Shown: positions 34,877 through 43,301 of the stretch, in pieces
Layout: every line of letters begins with the position of its first letter
Position numbering within the stretch: position 1 is the stretch's first letter
DNA from: CAJQQK01 sp963696075
GTDB taxonomy: Bacteria; Pseudomonadota; Alphaproteobacteria; Rhizobiales; Hyphomicrobiaceae
Assembly: GCA_963696075.1 (NCBI GenBank)
Contig: CAVOJD010000031.1
Location: 36,138 to 100,137, forward strand
Length of the DNA: 64,000 nt
Reading direction: 5' to 3'
Translations under genes and position numbers: made by a program
The notes under the pieces: model-generated
What the model saw: only the letters and a program-made list of their open reading frames with translations
Databases searched by the model: none
What the model was told of the DNA's origin: nothing

Positions 34877-36888
34877 GCCGCTGCTCCATTGACCTTGTGT
34901 TTGCCAACGCCCGGTTTCTTTACCGATTTTGGCCCGCTTTCGTGTCGCACATCACCGTCCGCCGCGGTTGACGCTTTCGCGGTGTTCGCCGCCACAGCCT
35001 CGTCGTCCGCCGATCCACCGTTTCCGCCTGTCGCGCTTGCCTTTGCATCGGACGTCTTGTTGCCCGCCGCTGCGACGCCCTGCTGGGCCTCACATGGCTT
35101 TTTGCCCGCTGACTTTGTGGCGATATCAGCCGATGGTGCCGGGCTGTCGGCATCCGTCTTGCCCGCGCCGTCCGCGTCGTGGCGGTTTGGGGCTTGTTCC
35201 GGGCCCTCAGACAGGCGTTGAAGGATCTCGTCGCGCGGCCCCCAATGCGAGATCACACCGTTCTGGATGACGATAACCTTGTCCGCCGCCGCCAATGTCG
35301 AAGGACGGTGACCGACCACAACCAGTGCGCAACCCTGCGCCTTCAGCGTTTCAATCGCTTCGGTGAGCGCGATTTCGCCCGGCTGATCGAGGTTTGCATT
35401 GGGCTCATCCAGAATAAGCAGCTTGGGCCGCCCGAAAATCGCCCGCGCCAGGCCGATACGCTGGCGCTGTCCGCCGGAAAGCTGAAGCCCGCCAACTCCA
35501 AGCCGCGTGTCATAGCCCTCCGGCAGCCGCTGGATCACATCATGGGCGCGGGCCGCCATCGCCGCCTCGACGATGTCTTCGTCGTCAGCGTGGCCCATTC
35601 GGGCGATGTTTTCCGACACCGTTCCGTCGAACAGTTCAATGTCTTGTGGCAGGTATCCGATATAGCGGCCGAGCTGCTGCGCATCCCAGTGCCGGATGTC
35701 CGAGCCATCGAAGCGCACGCTGCCGGCCGCCGGCTCCATCAGTCCGGTCAGCATCCGGCACAACGTACTCTTCCCGGCCCCGGATGGACCGATGACGGCG
35801 ATTGTCTCACCCGGCTCGACATGAAACGAGATGTGACCGAGCAGGACCTGCGTCGTGCCTGGAACGACGTACGTCAGATTGTCGACCTTGAGGCGGCCGG
35901 CAGGCTCCGGCAGACGCGTACGCGGCGGCTCGGGAGGGTAGGATTGAAGCTGGGTATTGAGGCGCTGATACGCAAGCCGCGCCATCATCAACTGTCGCCA
36001 CGCGCCGATCGCCAGTTCCACCGGCGCCAGCGCACGCCCGAGCATGATCGAGGCTGCGATCATGCCACCGGCGGTCAGTTCATGGCGCAACACCAGGAAC
36101 GCGCCGAGCCCGAGAATACCGACCTGCACGAAGAAACGCACGAACTTCGTCAGCGCCATCACCAGCCCACCGGCCTCCCCCGCCCGTCGCATAGCGTCGA
36201 CGGAGCCGGCATTGGCCTGCTGCCAGCGACCGATCAGTGCCGGCAAAAAGCCCATGGCACGCACGACATCGGAGTTTCTGATGGTCGTGTCCGCAAGTCG
36301 CGTCGCCACGATCTGGGTCTGGCTGGCGGTGGCAACGTGCTTGCGCGTCGCATAATCGTTGGCGAACGTAAGGATCAGCAGCAAGATCGCCGACGCCAGC
36401 GCCAGCATCCCGAGCCAGGGGTGCAGTAGCCAGATGATGGCGATGAAGATCGGCACCCAAGGCGCATCGAAGAACGCAGTAAGTCCCTGGTTCGAGATGA
36501 AGCCCTGAATAGCGTTGATGTCATGGAACGACTGCGCGCCGCTGGCATCGCCTTTAAGGCGCGCTCGCACGCCGGCCGCCATAAAGACCGGCGACAGCCG
36601 CTCGTTGAGCCAGCACCCGATCCGCACCGTGATCGACGAGCGCACCGTATCGAGAATGCACATCACGAGGATTGCTCCCGCCGCCATGATGGTCAGGAAG
36701 ACGAGCGTCTCGCGACTCCCCGACGAGAGCACGCGGTTATAGACCTGCAGCATGTAGATCGGCGCGGTCAGCATCAGGAGATTGATGAACAGGCTGAAGA
36801 TGCCGATCGTGTAGAAGGCGGTGCGGGTATTCTTGAAGACCTGCTCGAGTTCGGTGCGACCGCCGGTGCTGTTGGCTTGGATGCTCAT
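34873..36888 (-). CDS. Type I secretion ABC transporter (PrtD-like)
   Basis: This 671-residue protein has an N-terminal six-helix membrane domain and a nucleotide-binding domain: Walker A GPSGAGKSTL (367-376), signature LSGGQRQRIGLARA (470-483), Walker B LLILDEPNANLD (490-501), and switch His in VVVGHRPST. It lacks a C39 peptidase domain, so substrates are not leader-processed. After the NBD comes an unusual tail of about 105 residues rich in Ala, Asp, Lys and Ser, absent from standard PrtD proteins. The preferred ATG at 36888 has GGGAGGTG upstream; a GTG lies three codons earlier. Confidence 0.94.
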   Translation of the reverse strand: MSIQANSTGGRTELEQVFKNTRTAFYTIGIFSLFINLLMLTAPIYMLQVYNRVLSSGSRETLVFLTIMAAGAILVMCILDTVRSSITVRIGCWLNERLSPVFMAAGVRARLKGDASGAQSFHDINAIQGFISNQGLTAFFDAPWVPIFIAIIWLLHPWLGMLALASAILLLILTFANDYATRKHVATASQTQIVATRLADTTIRNSDVVRAMGFLPALIGRWQQANAGSVDAMRRAGEAGGLVMALTKFVRFFVQVGILGLGAFLVLRHELTAGGMIAASIMLGRALAPVELAIGAWRQLMMARLAYQRLNTQLQSYPPEPPRTRLPEPAGRLKVDNLTYVVPGTTQVLLGHISFHVEPGETIAVIGPSGAGKSTLCRMLTGLMEPAAGSVRFDGSDIRHWDAQQLGRYIGYLPQDIELFDGTVSENIARMGHADDEDIVEAAMAARAHDVIQRLPEGYDTRLGVGGLQLSGGQRQRIGLARAIFGRPKLLILDEPNANLDQPGEIALTEAIETLKAQGCALVVVGHRPSTLAAADKVIVIQNGVISHWGPRDEILQRLSEGPEQAPNRHDADGAGKTDADSPAPSADIATKSAGKKPCEAQQGVAAAGNKTSDAKASATGGNGGSADDEAVAANTAKASTAADGDVRHESGPKSVKKPGVGKHKVNGAAA

Positions 36889-37277
36889 GGCGCACACCTC
36901 CCGGCGGCGGCTTCTTCGAAATCCATTCCGAATGAACCTGCCACCCCGTCAGTGCCGGCCGGAATCGTATTTCGCGCCCCTGGTTCACCGGGCCCACACC
37001 GCCGAAACCCCGACACTCCGAAATGGATTTTAGAAAACGCTCCGTCCTTAAAAATCTTCCCGCTGGACATCGAACTCTCCATTGGACGTACGCAATACCT
37101 GACGTGATGGTAGCGGTTGCCGACAGTGTGGAAAGTTGGGCTTAAGGGTTACGCCGTTTGCGACTGTCTGGCCTGAACCGCATCACATGCGCCCTTCCCG
37201 GATGGCTGGTCACGCGGCTGCCATCGCGTGGTGCCAAGCGCACCGGTTGCCCATTGGGATCACGTGTGGCGCAAGGC
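36889..37277. other. Upstream region of the secretion genes
   Basis: About 390 bases between the exporter start and the terminator of the small cargo gene. It must contain the promoter for the exporter-adaptor operon. I see no clear -35/-10 pair and no open frame worth calling. Confidence 0.4.
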
Positions 37278-37317
37278 AAAAAAAAACCCCCGAGAGCCAG
37301 GTTTTGGCTCTCGGGGG
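37278..37317 (-). terminator. Strong intrinsic terminator after small cargo gene
   Basis: On the minus strand, CCCCCGAGAGCCA and TGGCTCTCGGGGG form a 13-bp perfect stem with a 5-base loop, followed by nine T residues. It is the best intrinsic terminator in the window and lies 24 bases after the stop of the 89-residue protein gene, isolating it from the exporter operon. Confidence 0.92.
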
Positions 37318-37341
37318 CCCGTCGATAGGCCGGCTAGGCCC

Positions 37342-37611
37342 TCAGGCGATATAGGCCCAGGCGCCATTCGTGGCAGACAGCGATTCGGAGAAGGCCCCCG
37401 AAGAATAACCCTGCTCGGCGTAGGTCAGGGTCAGTGTCTCGGCGAGCGTGTCGTAGCCAAAGGCTTTTGCATCCGCATTCGCGCTACCGACGTTGCCGTA
37501 GATCATCGCGTAGCTTTCGAACGTTTTGAAAACGTTTTCCTTCACATTGACGTCGACATCCTTATCGAAGCGCACGGCGTAATGTTGAAAATACTGCGGA
37601 ACATAGGTCAT
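37342..37611 (-). CDS. Small candidate type I secretion substrate
   Basis: This 89-residue protein (MTYVPQYFQHYAVRFDKDVD) has no signal peptide, no RTX nonapeptides and no cysteine. Its second half alternates Ala, Ser, Gly, Asn with aromatic residues (GSANADAKAFGYD) and ends in a Lys/Arg-free SESLSATNGAWAYIA, like the uncharged C-terminal export signals of type I substrates. It is a single-gene transcript: a GGGAG ribosome site is 8 bases before the ATG and a strong terminator follows. Secretion through the adjacent ABC system is inferred. It has no recognised homologue family. Confidence 0.7.
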   Translation of the reverse strand: MTYVPQYFQHYAVRFDKDVDVNVKENVFKTFESYAMIYGNVGSANADAKAFGYDTLAETLTLTYAEQGYSSGAFSESLSATNGAWAYIA

Positions 37612-37693
37612 TTTTTTGACTCCCAATGACACGTTGAAATCTCCCGCTTAGAGGAGATCCGATGCAGCAGGGAAATCTCCCCGCCCGATCAAT

Positions 37694-37714
37694 TAGAGAA
37701 CAAGATAATCTCTA
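37694..37714. promoter_or_regulatory. Inverted repeat upstream of small cargo gene
   Basis: TAGAGA and TCTCTA are perfect inverted half-sites with a 9-base spacer, 83-103 bases before the ATG at 37611. It is a candidate binding site for the LuxR-type regulator of the island; the sequence alone does not prove this. Confidence 0.35.
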
Positions 37715-37968
37715 TCTCAATGCCTCATGCGGCTAAACGCCAAACGAACCCTATTATCCTCGACACCCTGACAATTCGATCCAAGAGGTTATATTCCTCA
37801 TGGCTTGATCAGGCGACAACAGTCTCTTATCCAAATGATATCTCCAAATGGTCGAAACCCTTCGACCCGACCAGGCACTAATTGGATCCAGCATGTAAAG
37901 CCAAAAACCATGCTTTGCGGTTTCGCCCTGTTCTTCAAGGCGCCGGACCAACACGTCAGACGGGACAC

Positions 37969-38000
37969 CAAAAAAATTGGCGCCAGTTGACACTGGCGCC
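37969..38000 (-). terminator. Intrinsic terminator after second cargo gene
   Basis: Minus-strand GGCGCCAGT and ACTGGCGCC pair perfectly over 9 bp with a 4-base loop and are followed by ATTTTTTT. It is 132 bases after the stop of the 132-residue protein gene, so that gene, like the 89-residue one, makes its own short transcript. Confidence 0.85.
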
Positions 38001-38131
38001 GCGTGGTCCAAAGGCGGTGATCTCATTCCGAGACGGAGAGGCGTTGGCGACATTGTCTCACGATCGCAAGCCAAACATGACCCCGTCGCAACCGCCCAAG
38101 CGGTGTCGCATCGATGGGCGTGCCCCGCGCA

Positions 38132-38530
38132 TCACCCGTAGATATCGAAACCGGCACCGCCGCTCATGCTGTAGCTCGAGAAGTTCTGCAAGGCTTGGTA
38201 CTGAGCCGCGGCATCGTGGGCAATGATGCCATCAATACCACCGCCATAGTTCACGCTGAAGCCGTAGTCGGTATTGCCAAATCCCGAGACGCTCGCATCA
38301 GCATAGACGTTTGCCGACGGTGGCGAGCCGGTACCACCTGGCAGATAGCCGCTGGCATATCCATTGGCCAGGGACGTGGCCACAAGCCCCTCAACGACAT
38401 TGGTCGAGGTGTTGGCGCCAACCTTGGTGTGGAAACCGTTTGCCTCGGCAAATAAGTTGGCGCTAGCCTGGAAAGGTCCAGACCCAAAGCCTGCATAGGG
38501 AGCACCTGAAAATATTGTTGTTTCTGCCAT
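38132..38530 (-). CDS. Gly/Ala-rich candidate type I secretion substrate
   Basis: The 132-residue protein starts MAETTIFSGAPYAGFGSGPF with no signal peptide. It is rich in Gly, Ala, Ser, Asn and Tyr, lacks Cys, and has only a few charged residues. Segments such as PSANVYADASVSGFGNTDYG recall SANADAKAFGYD in the 89-residue protein. It ends SSYSMSGGAGFDIYG. No RTX or calcium-binding repeats are present. A GGGTGAA ribosome site precedes the ATG. Export by the adjacent system is inferred from position and composition. Confidence 0.65.
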   Translation of the reverse strand: MAETTIFSGAPYAGFGSGPFQASANLFAEANGFHTKVGANTSTNVVEGLVATSLANGYASGYLPGGTGSPPSANVYADASVSGFGNTDYGFSVNYGGGIDGIIAHDAAAQYQALQNFSSYSMSGGAGFDIYG

Positions 38531-38656
38531 TTCATTTCACCCGCACACGCCCTCGAGAAAACGCGAAGCGACACATATATCTGAGTGTTATACTCATCTG
38601 CCACAACGCTATGCGCGTTGTCCGCGCGCACAATTGGAAAAGCCTATCCGCACAGC

Positions 38657-38821
38657 TTAGGGAGGTCGCAACACAAATAAACAGTTCATCCTAGTTATGG
38701 GCAAAAGACGCAACAGTGTAACCACTGGATCGATTGCCCCCTTGATCGACGACGACCGGCCATCTGACACATGGCTGCCAGAGTCGTATGCCGTTGCTTT
38801 GCCCTTGCGTGTCATACTCAT
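38657..38821 (-). CDS. Possible 54-residue coupled ORF
   Basis: Its ATG overlaps the TGA of the 427-residue gene (ATGA), suggesting possible coupled translation. It reads MSMTRKGKATAYDSGSHVSD and ends in a hydrophobic VVTLLRLLPITRMNCLFVLR segment. No family is recognised. It could be chance, because only position supports it. Confidence 0.3.
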   Translation of the reverse strand: MSMTRKGKATAYDSGSHVSDGRSSSIKGAIDPVVTLLRLLPITRMNCLFVLRPP

Positions 38822-40101
38822 ACCGTGCCTCCGAACAAGGCTTGCGCACTGACCGAGGTGTAGAGGTTGTCTTGGGCGAAGCTGTGTGTCGTCACAGAAG
38901 CGATCGAATTCGGAGCAACGGCCATTACCTCCGCGGTCACGGCGGCGAACTTCGACGGCGTCCATTCCGAAATCTGCGGCGATGCGTGGCCAGTGGCACT
39001 CCCGCCGTCGATCGCGACATGAACGGCGGCGCCCTCGGGCTCCCAATCCGCGTAATCGAGCGCATAATAGTCGATGCGCGACGTCGACATCGCCTGCTGT
39101 CCACTCGCACTGTCGGATTCCTGGCGCATCGTCAGGATGATGTCCGCGGCGGTGAACTCCGCCCAGGACAAGGCTTCGGTCTGCGCCAACTGACCGTCGA
39201 TCGTGTACGACAGTGCCTCGAAATAGGTGTAGCCCGTCGCAATCGTGAGTTCGCTGTTGTGGTGAAGGATGCCGTAGATGTCCCCGTCCACAATCGCCAC
39301 TTCACCGACTGAAACCGCGGCACCTCCCGTATCAACAGACAACCCCGAACCAGCATCACCTGCCTCGTCGACGGCGACCAGGCTCGACAGGGCTCCGAGC
39401 AATTCCGGATAGATCTCGATAAGGTCGCTGACAATCGCCCAGAAACCAGCCTCAAGCATTGCAGCCGGATCAATGGCGCCGGCCTCAGCAATACCGTTGC
39501 CGTCGCCGTCCAACCAAAAGATGTCAGCGCCCGAAACGCCAACTGCCGTGTTGTGACCAACGCCCCCGCTGCCGCCAACCGGTCCCGAACCATGCCCGGC
39601 GTTCTGCAACCCACTATTCCAGATATGATCGAGCGTGGAGGGCGCTTCGATATCGGCGGCAAAACCGGCCACAAAGGCGTCGTCACCATCCGAACGCTCC
39701 ATCCCCGATGACGTCGGGCGTTGCGCGGACCCCATCCCCGCCGGTTGCGCTGCTATCGAGGTCACGGCCATCGTATCGGATACCGATCCAACCGCGACAG
39801 GTTCTGCGCCAGGCACCTTTGCATCCTCGCCCCACAGCGCGAGAAGCTTATCAAGATAGTCGCCAAGCCGCGTCTCGGCCGTCGCAGCGTTTGCCTGGGC
39901 AAAGACCAAAAGTGGTAGCGCCATTGCCAGCAGAGCCAGGTCAATCAGATAGCGCTCGCGGAGCTCCCGATCCCGATCCCGGGCACCGAAGGCGCCGCTT
40001 CCAACCCCAGCCACCTCATCGTCGTCCGGACGCATCACGCCCGTCTCATAATCGCCGCAGGCCGGCCAGTCATCCTTGGCGTTGCGCATTTGAACATCCA
40101 T
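38818..40101 (-). CDS. Single-span protein of the secretion island
   Basis: No family is recognised. The 427-residue protein has an acidic N-terminus, one hydrophobic helix (about 51-71, LALLAMALPLLVFAQANAAT), and a long acidic, Gly/Ala/Ser-rich part with Asp-Gly-rich loops (FWLDGDGNGIAEAG, IVDGDIYGIL) and several aromatic patches. It ends SVSAQALFGGTV, an uncharged tail as in type I substrates. It may be a large exported protein or a membrane-anchored partner of the small cargo. The start is the ATG at 40101; the frame extends 32 codons further without likely coding. Confidence 0.65.
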   Translation of the reverse strand: MDVQMRNAKDDWPACGDYETGVMRPDDDEVAGVGSGAFGARDRDRELRERYLIDLALLAMALPLLVFAQANAATAETRLGDYLDKLLALWGEDAKVPGAEPVAVGSVSDTMAVTSIAAQPAGMGSAQRPTSSGMERSDGDDAFVAGFAADIEAPSTLDHIWNSGLQNAGHGSGPVGGSGGVGHNTAVGVSGADIFWLDGDGNGIAEAGAIDPAAMLEAGFWAIVSDLIEIYPELLGALSSLVAVDEAGDAGSGLSVDTGGAAVSVGEVAIVDGDIYGILHHNSELTIATGYTYFEALSYTIDGQLAQTEALSWAEFTAADIILTMRQESDSASGQQAMSTSRIDYYALDYADWEPEGAAVHVAIDGGSATGHASPQISEWTPSKFAAVTAEVMAVAPNSIASVTTHSFAQDNLYTSVSAQALFGGTV

Positions 40102-40511
40102 TGAACTCACTCCGAAGAGGCAATCGAAAGTTTGCACATCCTGCTGCAAGTGTTGATCAAGAATGCTGCGTTGAAAATTCCCCTGACGAGGCGTCACCTA
40201 ATGATGTTGCTATCGCATGCGCCTAGCCAAAAGTCGCTTTGCCGGGTTGATTGTCTAAAGGGTGTAGGCAGCCATCTGCCCGGCATCCGCCCGAGCCCGC
40301 CAAAGGCAACTCTCCCGCCACGCGGGCGCCGAGACAAGCCGGGACGGGCTGTCCCTAATCCCATTGAACGCACCCCTCTTTGACGCGTTCTGCGCCCTGA
40401 TCCTTATCGCGACCGCCGTCATGGCCTCGTTCCCGCCCGCGCCGGAATAGTCGTCCGGCCAATGCGCCGCTGAGTTTCTGAACTGGCCCCCGTTCTGACC
40501 TGACACCCGGC
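40102..40511. other. Upstream region of the 427-residue gene
   Basis: About 410 bases with no supported gene. It should contain the promoter of the minus-strand gene. No clear operator is visible. Confidence 0.35.
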
Positions 40512-40616
40512 GTAAGCAGGAGGGCTTAGGGTTATTCCTAGGCACAGGCTTATGTCGGAGAACGAGTATCAGAGGATCGAAGTCATCACCGGGCCGGCGC
40601 GGCGGCGGCGATGGCG
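40512..40616 (+). mobile_element. Remnant of an IS66-type element, left end
   Basis: A GTAAGC end, typical for IS66 family ends (established), is followed by an ATG at 40552 reading MSENEYQRIEVITGPARRRR, the usual N-terminus of IS66-type TnpA. The frame diverges after about 22 codons. Only a fragment remains, directly beside the right direct repeat, and no other IS66 genes are seen. Confidence 0.7.
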
Positions 40617-40631
40617 GTTGGGGATGGTTTC

Positions 40632-41031
40632 GCGTCGAGCATCTTATGTCAGAGGCGTGGGTTTGGGCGTTGAGGGACTGCTCCCGGTGCCGGTCAGATC
40701 GGTTGCGCCATAGTTTTCCAGTTCGGTTGGGGCGCAGGGTTGTGCTGTGAGTTGTGCGTGCTAGCCTGACTGTTCTTCAACGTGAAGGCGAAGGCCTGTT
40801 GCCAGATTGAAGATGCCGGATTGAAGACGGATGACGCCACGGCGACGGGACGGCGCGAGGGGGTGGCATGAAGGGGTTTGCAGCACTTTTGCTGATGGCG
40901 GCGCTGCTTGGCGGTTCGCTGTCGAGCGTGGCGCAGGCGGAAAAGCGAATTGCGCTGATCATTGGCAACAGCGGCTATCGCCATTCCGGGGAACTCGACA
41001 ATCCCAAGCATGACGCGCGACTGATCGCGTC
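40632..41031. repeat. Direct repeat, right copy (partner 31516-31900)
   Basis: Comprises the region upstream of, and the first ~55 codons of, the caspase-like gene. It carries a 15-base insertion relative to the left copy. It begins at the same CGTCGAGCATC as the left copy, just after the IS66 remnant. Confidence 0.9.
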
Positions 41032-42568
41032 GGTTCTCAGGCGGGCGGGATTCGAGACGGATGTTCGGATTGATGTCGCGCGCAAGGCGATGAAGGAAGC
41101 GTTCCGCGATTATGCGGGCAAGATCCGGGCGGCGGGCAGCGACGCGGTCGGGTTCTTCTATTATGCGGGCCACGGCACGCAGGTGAAGGGCGTCAACTAT
41201 CTGCTGCCGGTGGACGCCAATATCGAGGATGAGGCGCAGGTCGAGTCGGAGGCGATCTCGGCGAGCGGGCTGATGGCGCAGCTCGAGGGTGCCGGCAACC
41301 GGATGAACATTGTCATCCTGGATTCATGCCGCAACAATCCATTCAAGCGGGGCTACCGGGCGCAGGTCCGCGGACTTGCGCCGATGCATGCGCCGAAGAG
41401 CACGCTGGTCGGGTATTCGACGCAGCCGGGGAACGTCGCACTTGATGGCAATGCCGGCTACAGCCCCTATGCGATTGCGCTGCACCGGGCGATCCGGCGG
41501 CCGGGGCAGACGTTGGAGCAGACGTTCAAGCAGGCGCGGGCGGAGGTGAACCAGGCGACGGACGGGAAGCAGACGCCGTGGGAGGAATCGTCGCTGTTTG
41601 GCGATTTCTATTTCTTTCGTGATGCGGCGAAGGCTGAGATTACGCCGGCGGCGGGAGATATCGTCCAGGTCACGGAGGAAGCGAAGATCTGGAAGGATAT
41701 CCGCCAGAGCCGCGATCCGGAGTCGTTTCGCAGCTACCTGGCCAAGCATCCCGAAGGCACGTTTGCGCTGCTCGCAAGCGATCAACTGCAACGGCTGAGC
41801 GAGTTGGCGGCCGCCAAGCCGGACGTGAAAGTTCGCTCACCGAAGGCGGCAGGCGCAGACGTTTATTTCTTCGATGACTTCGAGGGGGACGATCTTTCGA
41901 AGGACTGGGACGTGATGAACCCGGACCCGGATTCGTTCATCGTCGAGAATGGCCGGTTGACCGTTCTGTTGAGCGAGGTCGAGAAGCCGTCGACTGAGAC
42001 GATCCCGAACATCTTCCGACTTCTGAAGCCGATCCCGAAGGGGGATTGGACGCTGACGGCCAGGCTCGAGTTCGTGCCGCAGACGATGTCGGAGTGGTTG
42101 TCGATCGGCGTGATGAAGCGCGATGGCAATGGCTTGATGGCGACGCTCCAGATGTGGACGTCGGAATATGCGCGCAAGACGCAGTTGCTCGTGCGGGCGG
42201 ATAAGACATCGCGGCGGAGCAGTGAGTTCAGCCAGGAGCTGATCAGCCTTCGCGTTCAGAACAACAACGAGATCATTCAGCGCTCCGAGGGCTTCAAGAA
42301 GTACTTCAAGGCGGCGCTCCTGAAGCTTGCGAAGACGGGACGCCAGTATACCGCGTCGCTCAAGTTCGAACCGGGGACGCCGGGGGACCCGAAAACGATT
42401 GTCGCGGCGGATTGGGTCAACCTGCCGATGCTCACGTCGCTCAGGGTGCCGGGAGACCGGTTCACGCTGTTGTTCCGCACAACGCGGACGGACAACTACC
42501 TGCCGAAGAACACCGAGAGCCTGGTCAATGTCGATTGGGTGAAGATTGAAACAGGTCCGGGCAATTGA
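40868..42568 (+). CDS. Exported caspase-like (C14) protein with beta-sandwich domain
   Basis: This 566-residue protein has a signal peptide (1-24, MKGFAALLLMAALLGGSLSS). A caspase/metacaspase-type domain (about 26-255) follows, with catalytic His102 in YYAGHGTQVKGVNYLLP and Cys154 in ILDSCRNNPFK. A linker with SRDPESFRSYLAKHPEGTFA precedes a C-terminal beta-sandwich (about 330-560) starting YFFDDFEGDDLSKDWDV, resembling concanavalin-like/DUF1349 folds. Such bacterial caspase homologues often have unknown substrates. It may act in the periplasm. Its first 400 bases are duplicated at 31.5 kb. Confidence 0.87.
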   Translation: MKGFAALLLMAALLGGSLSSVAQAEKRIALIIGNSGYRHSGELDNPKHDARLIASVLRRAGFETDVRIDVARKAMKEAFRDYAGKIRAAGSDAVGFFYYAGHGTQVKGVNYLLPVDANIEDEAQVESEAISASGLMAQLEGAGNRMNIVILDSCRNNPFKRGYRAQVRGLAPMHAPKSTLVGYSTQPGNVALDGNAGYSPYAIALHRAIRRPGQTLEQTFKQARAEVNQATDGKQTPWEESSLFGDFYFFRDAAKAEITPAAGDIVQVTEEAKIWKDIRQSRDPESFRSYLAKHPEGTFALLASDQLQRLSELAAAKPDVKVRSPKAAGADVYFFDDFEGDDLSKDWDVMNPDPDSFIVENGRLTVLLSEVEKPSTETIPNIFRLLKPIPKGDWTLTARLEFVPQTMSEWLSIGVMKRDGNGLMATLQMWTSEYARKTQLLVRADKTSRRSSEFSQELISLRVQNNNEIIQRSEGFKKYFKAALLKLAKTGRQYTASLKFEPGTPGDPKTIVAADWVNLPMLTSLRVPGDRFTLLFRTTRTDNYLPKNTESLVNVDWVKIETGPGN

Positions 42569-42597
42569 AGGGAGGTGGCGGGGCGCGTTGTGTGCCG

Positions 42598-43295
42598 TCA
42601 GCGTTCGGCTGAGCGGATGTAGCGCGTGTCGAGCGGGTAGGAGGCCATCGGGCCGTCGTGAATGACGCCCAGGGACGCGCGGTGCTTCAGGTAGCACCAG
42701 GCGGTGCGCGGCGTGCCATCTGCTGCGCCGTCGATCGGCGCGACGATGATTTGCCGGCGATGATAGCCGTTCGGCAGATGGACGCTTTCGAGTTCGTCGA
42801 GTTCGGCCAGGACTGAGTCATCGACGCGGTAGAGTTCGCCGTCGACGTGGTGGCCTTCGCCCGGTTCATCAAGCAGGTAGGGGACGAAGTTCGCGCTGGC
42901 GATGACCAGCGGGAAGCGGTCGCTGGTGCGGACGCGGCCAAGGTATGAGGCGCGGGGGAGGCCAACCTGATCGTTGGGGTAGCCGCGCTTTAGAGCGGTT
43001 CAGGATTAGATGGAACCATTCTGCCGAGGTGGATTTGGTTCGAGACCGAGCCGGCTGGCGAAGTGCGTAGTGGTACTACGGACGAGACAGACGGCGACGG
43101 GATCGGACCAAATCCGCCCGGCCCTGCGGGTTTCAAAAGGCGCGCCGCCCACGGCGTCGGACGGCTTGACCATATCCCCGATATGCTCTGCGCCGCCCTC
43201 CTGGTGGATCGGCGCGCCTTTTAAAACAGAATTGATTCCATCTAATCCTGAACCGCTCTAGTGCCGTAGACGAAGACGTCGTAGGTGTTCGCCAT
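42598..43295 (-). pseudogene. Gamma-glutamylcyclotransferase gene split by a MITE-like element
   Basis: Before the break the gene reads MANTYDVFVYGT; after it LKRGYPNDQVGL continues the AIG2/GGCT motif YGTLKRG, then YLLDEPGEGHHVDGELYRVD and ends SYPLDTRYIRSAER. The 270-base insert at 42991-43260 introduces a stop. Removing the insert with a TA duplication leaves the frame two bases short, so reversion by precise excision would not repair it. GGCT-type proteins convert gamma-glutamyl amino acids to 5-oxoproline. Confidence 0.85.
42991..43260. mobile_element. 270-bp MITE-like element with terminal inverted repeats
   Basis: The ends TAGAGCGGTTCAGGATTAGA and the reverse complement of TCTAATCCTGAACCGCTCTA are inverted copies of about 25 bases, with further imperfect pairing inward. 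TA at both outer edges suggests TA-target insertion, as for IS630/Tc1-type elements (inference). It has no transposase frame but contains an inner inverted repeat (AAAAGGCGCGCC against GGCGCGCCTTTT). Confidence 0.82.
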
Positions 43296-43301
43296 CGCCG
43301 G

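Noticed and set aside
37754..38074. 106-residue minus-strand open frame between the two small cargo genes
   Set aside because: The intrinsic terminator at 37969-38000 lies inside it. A shorter 66-residue version from an internal GTG remains possible, with a believable amino-acid mix, but has no further support.
38657..39046. 129-residue frame overlapping the end of the 427-residue gene
   Set aside because: Arg-rich in its first part and antisense-like in bias; only the last 54 codons from the ATGA overlap are kept as a low-confidence candidate.
40694..41173. Minus-strand frame opposite the caspase-like gene start
   Set aside because: It is a shadow of the caspase gene and the duplicated leader; its similarity to the 31.5-kb region is explained by the repeat.
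43010..43261. Open frame inside the 270-bp element
   Set aside because: Covers the terminal inverted repeat and has no transposase motif.
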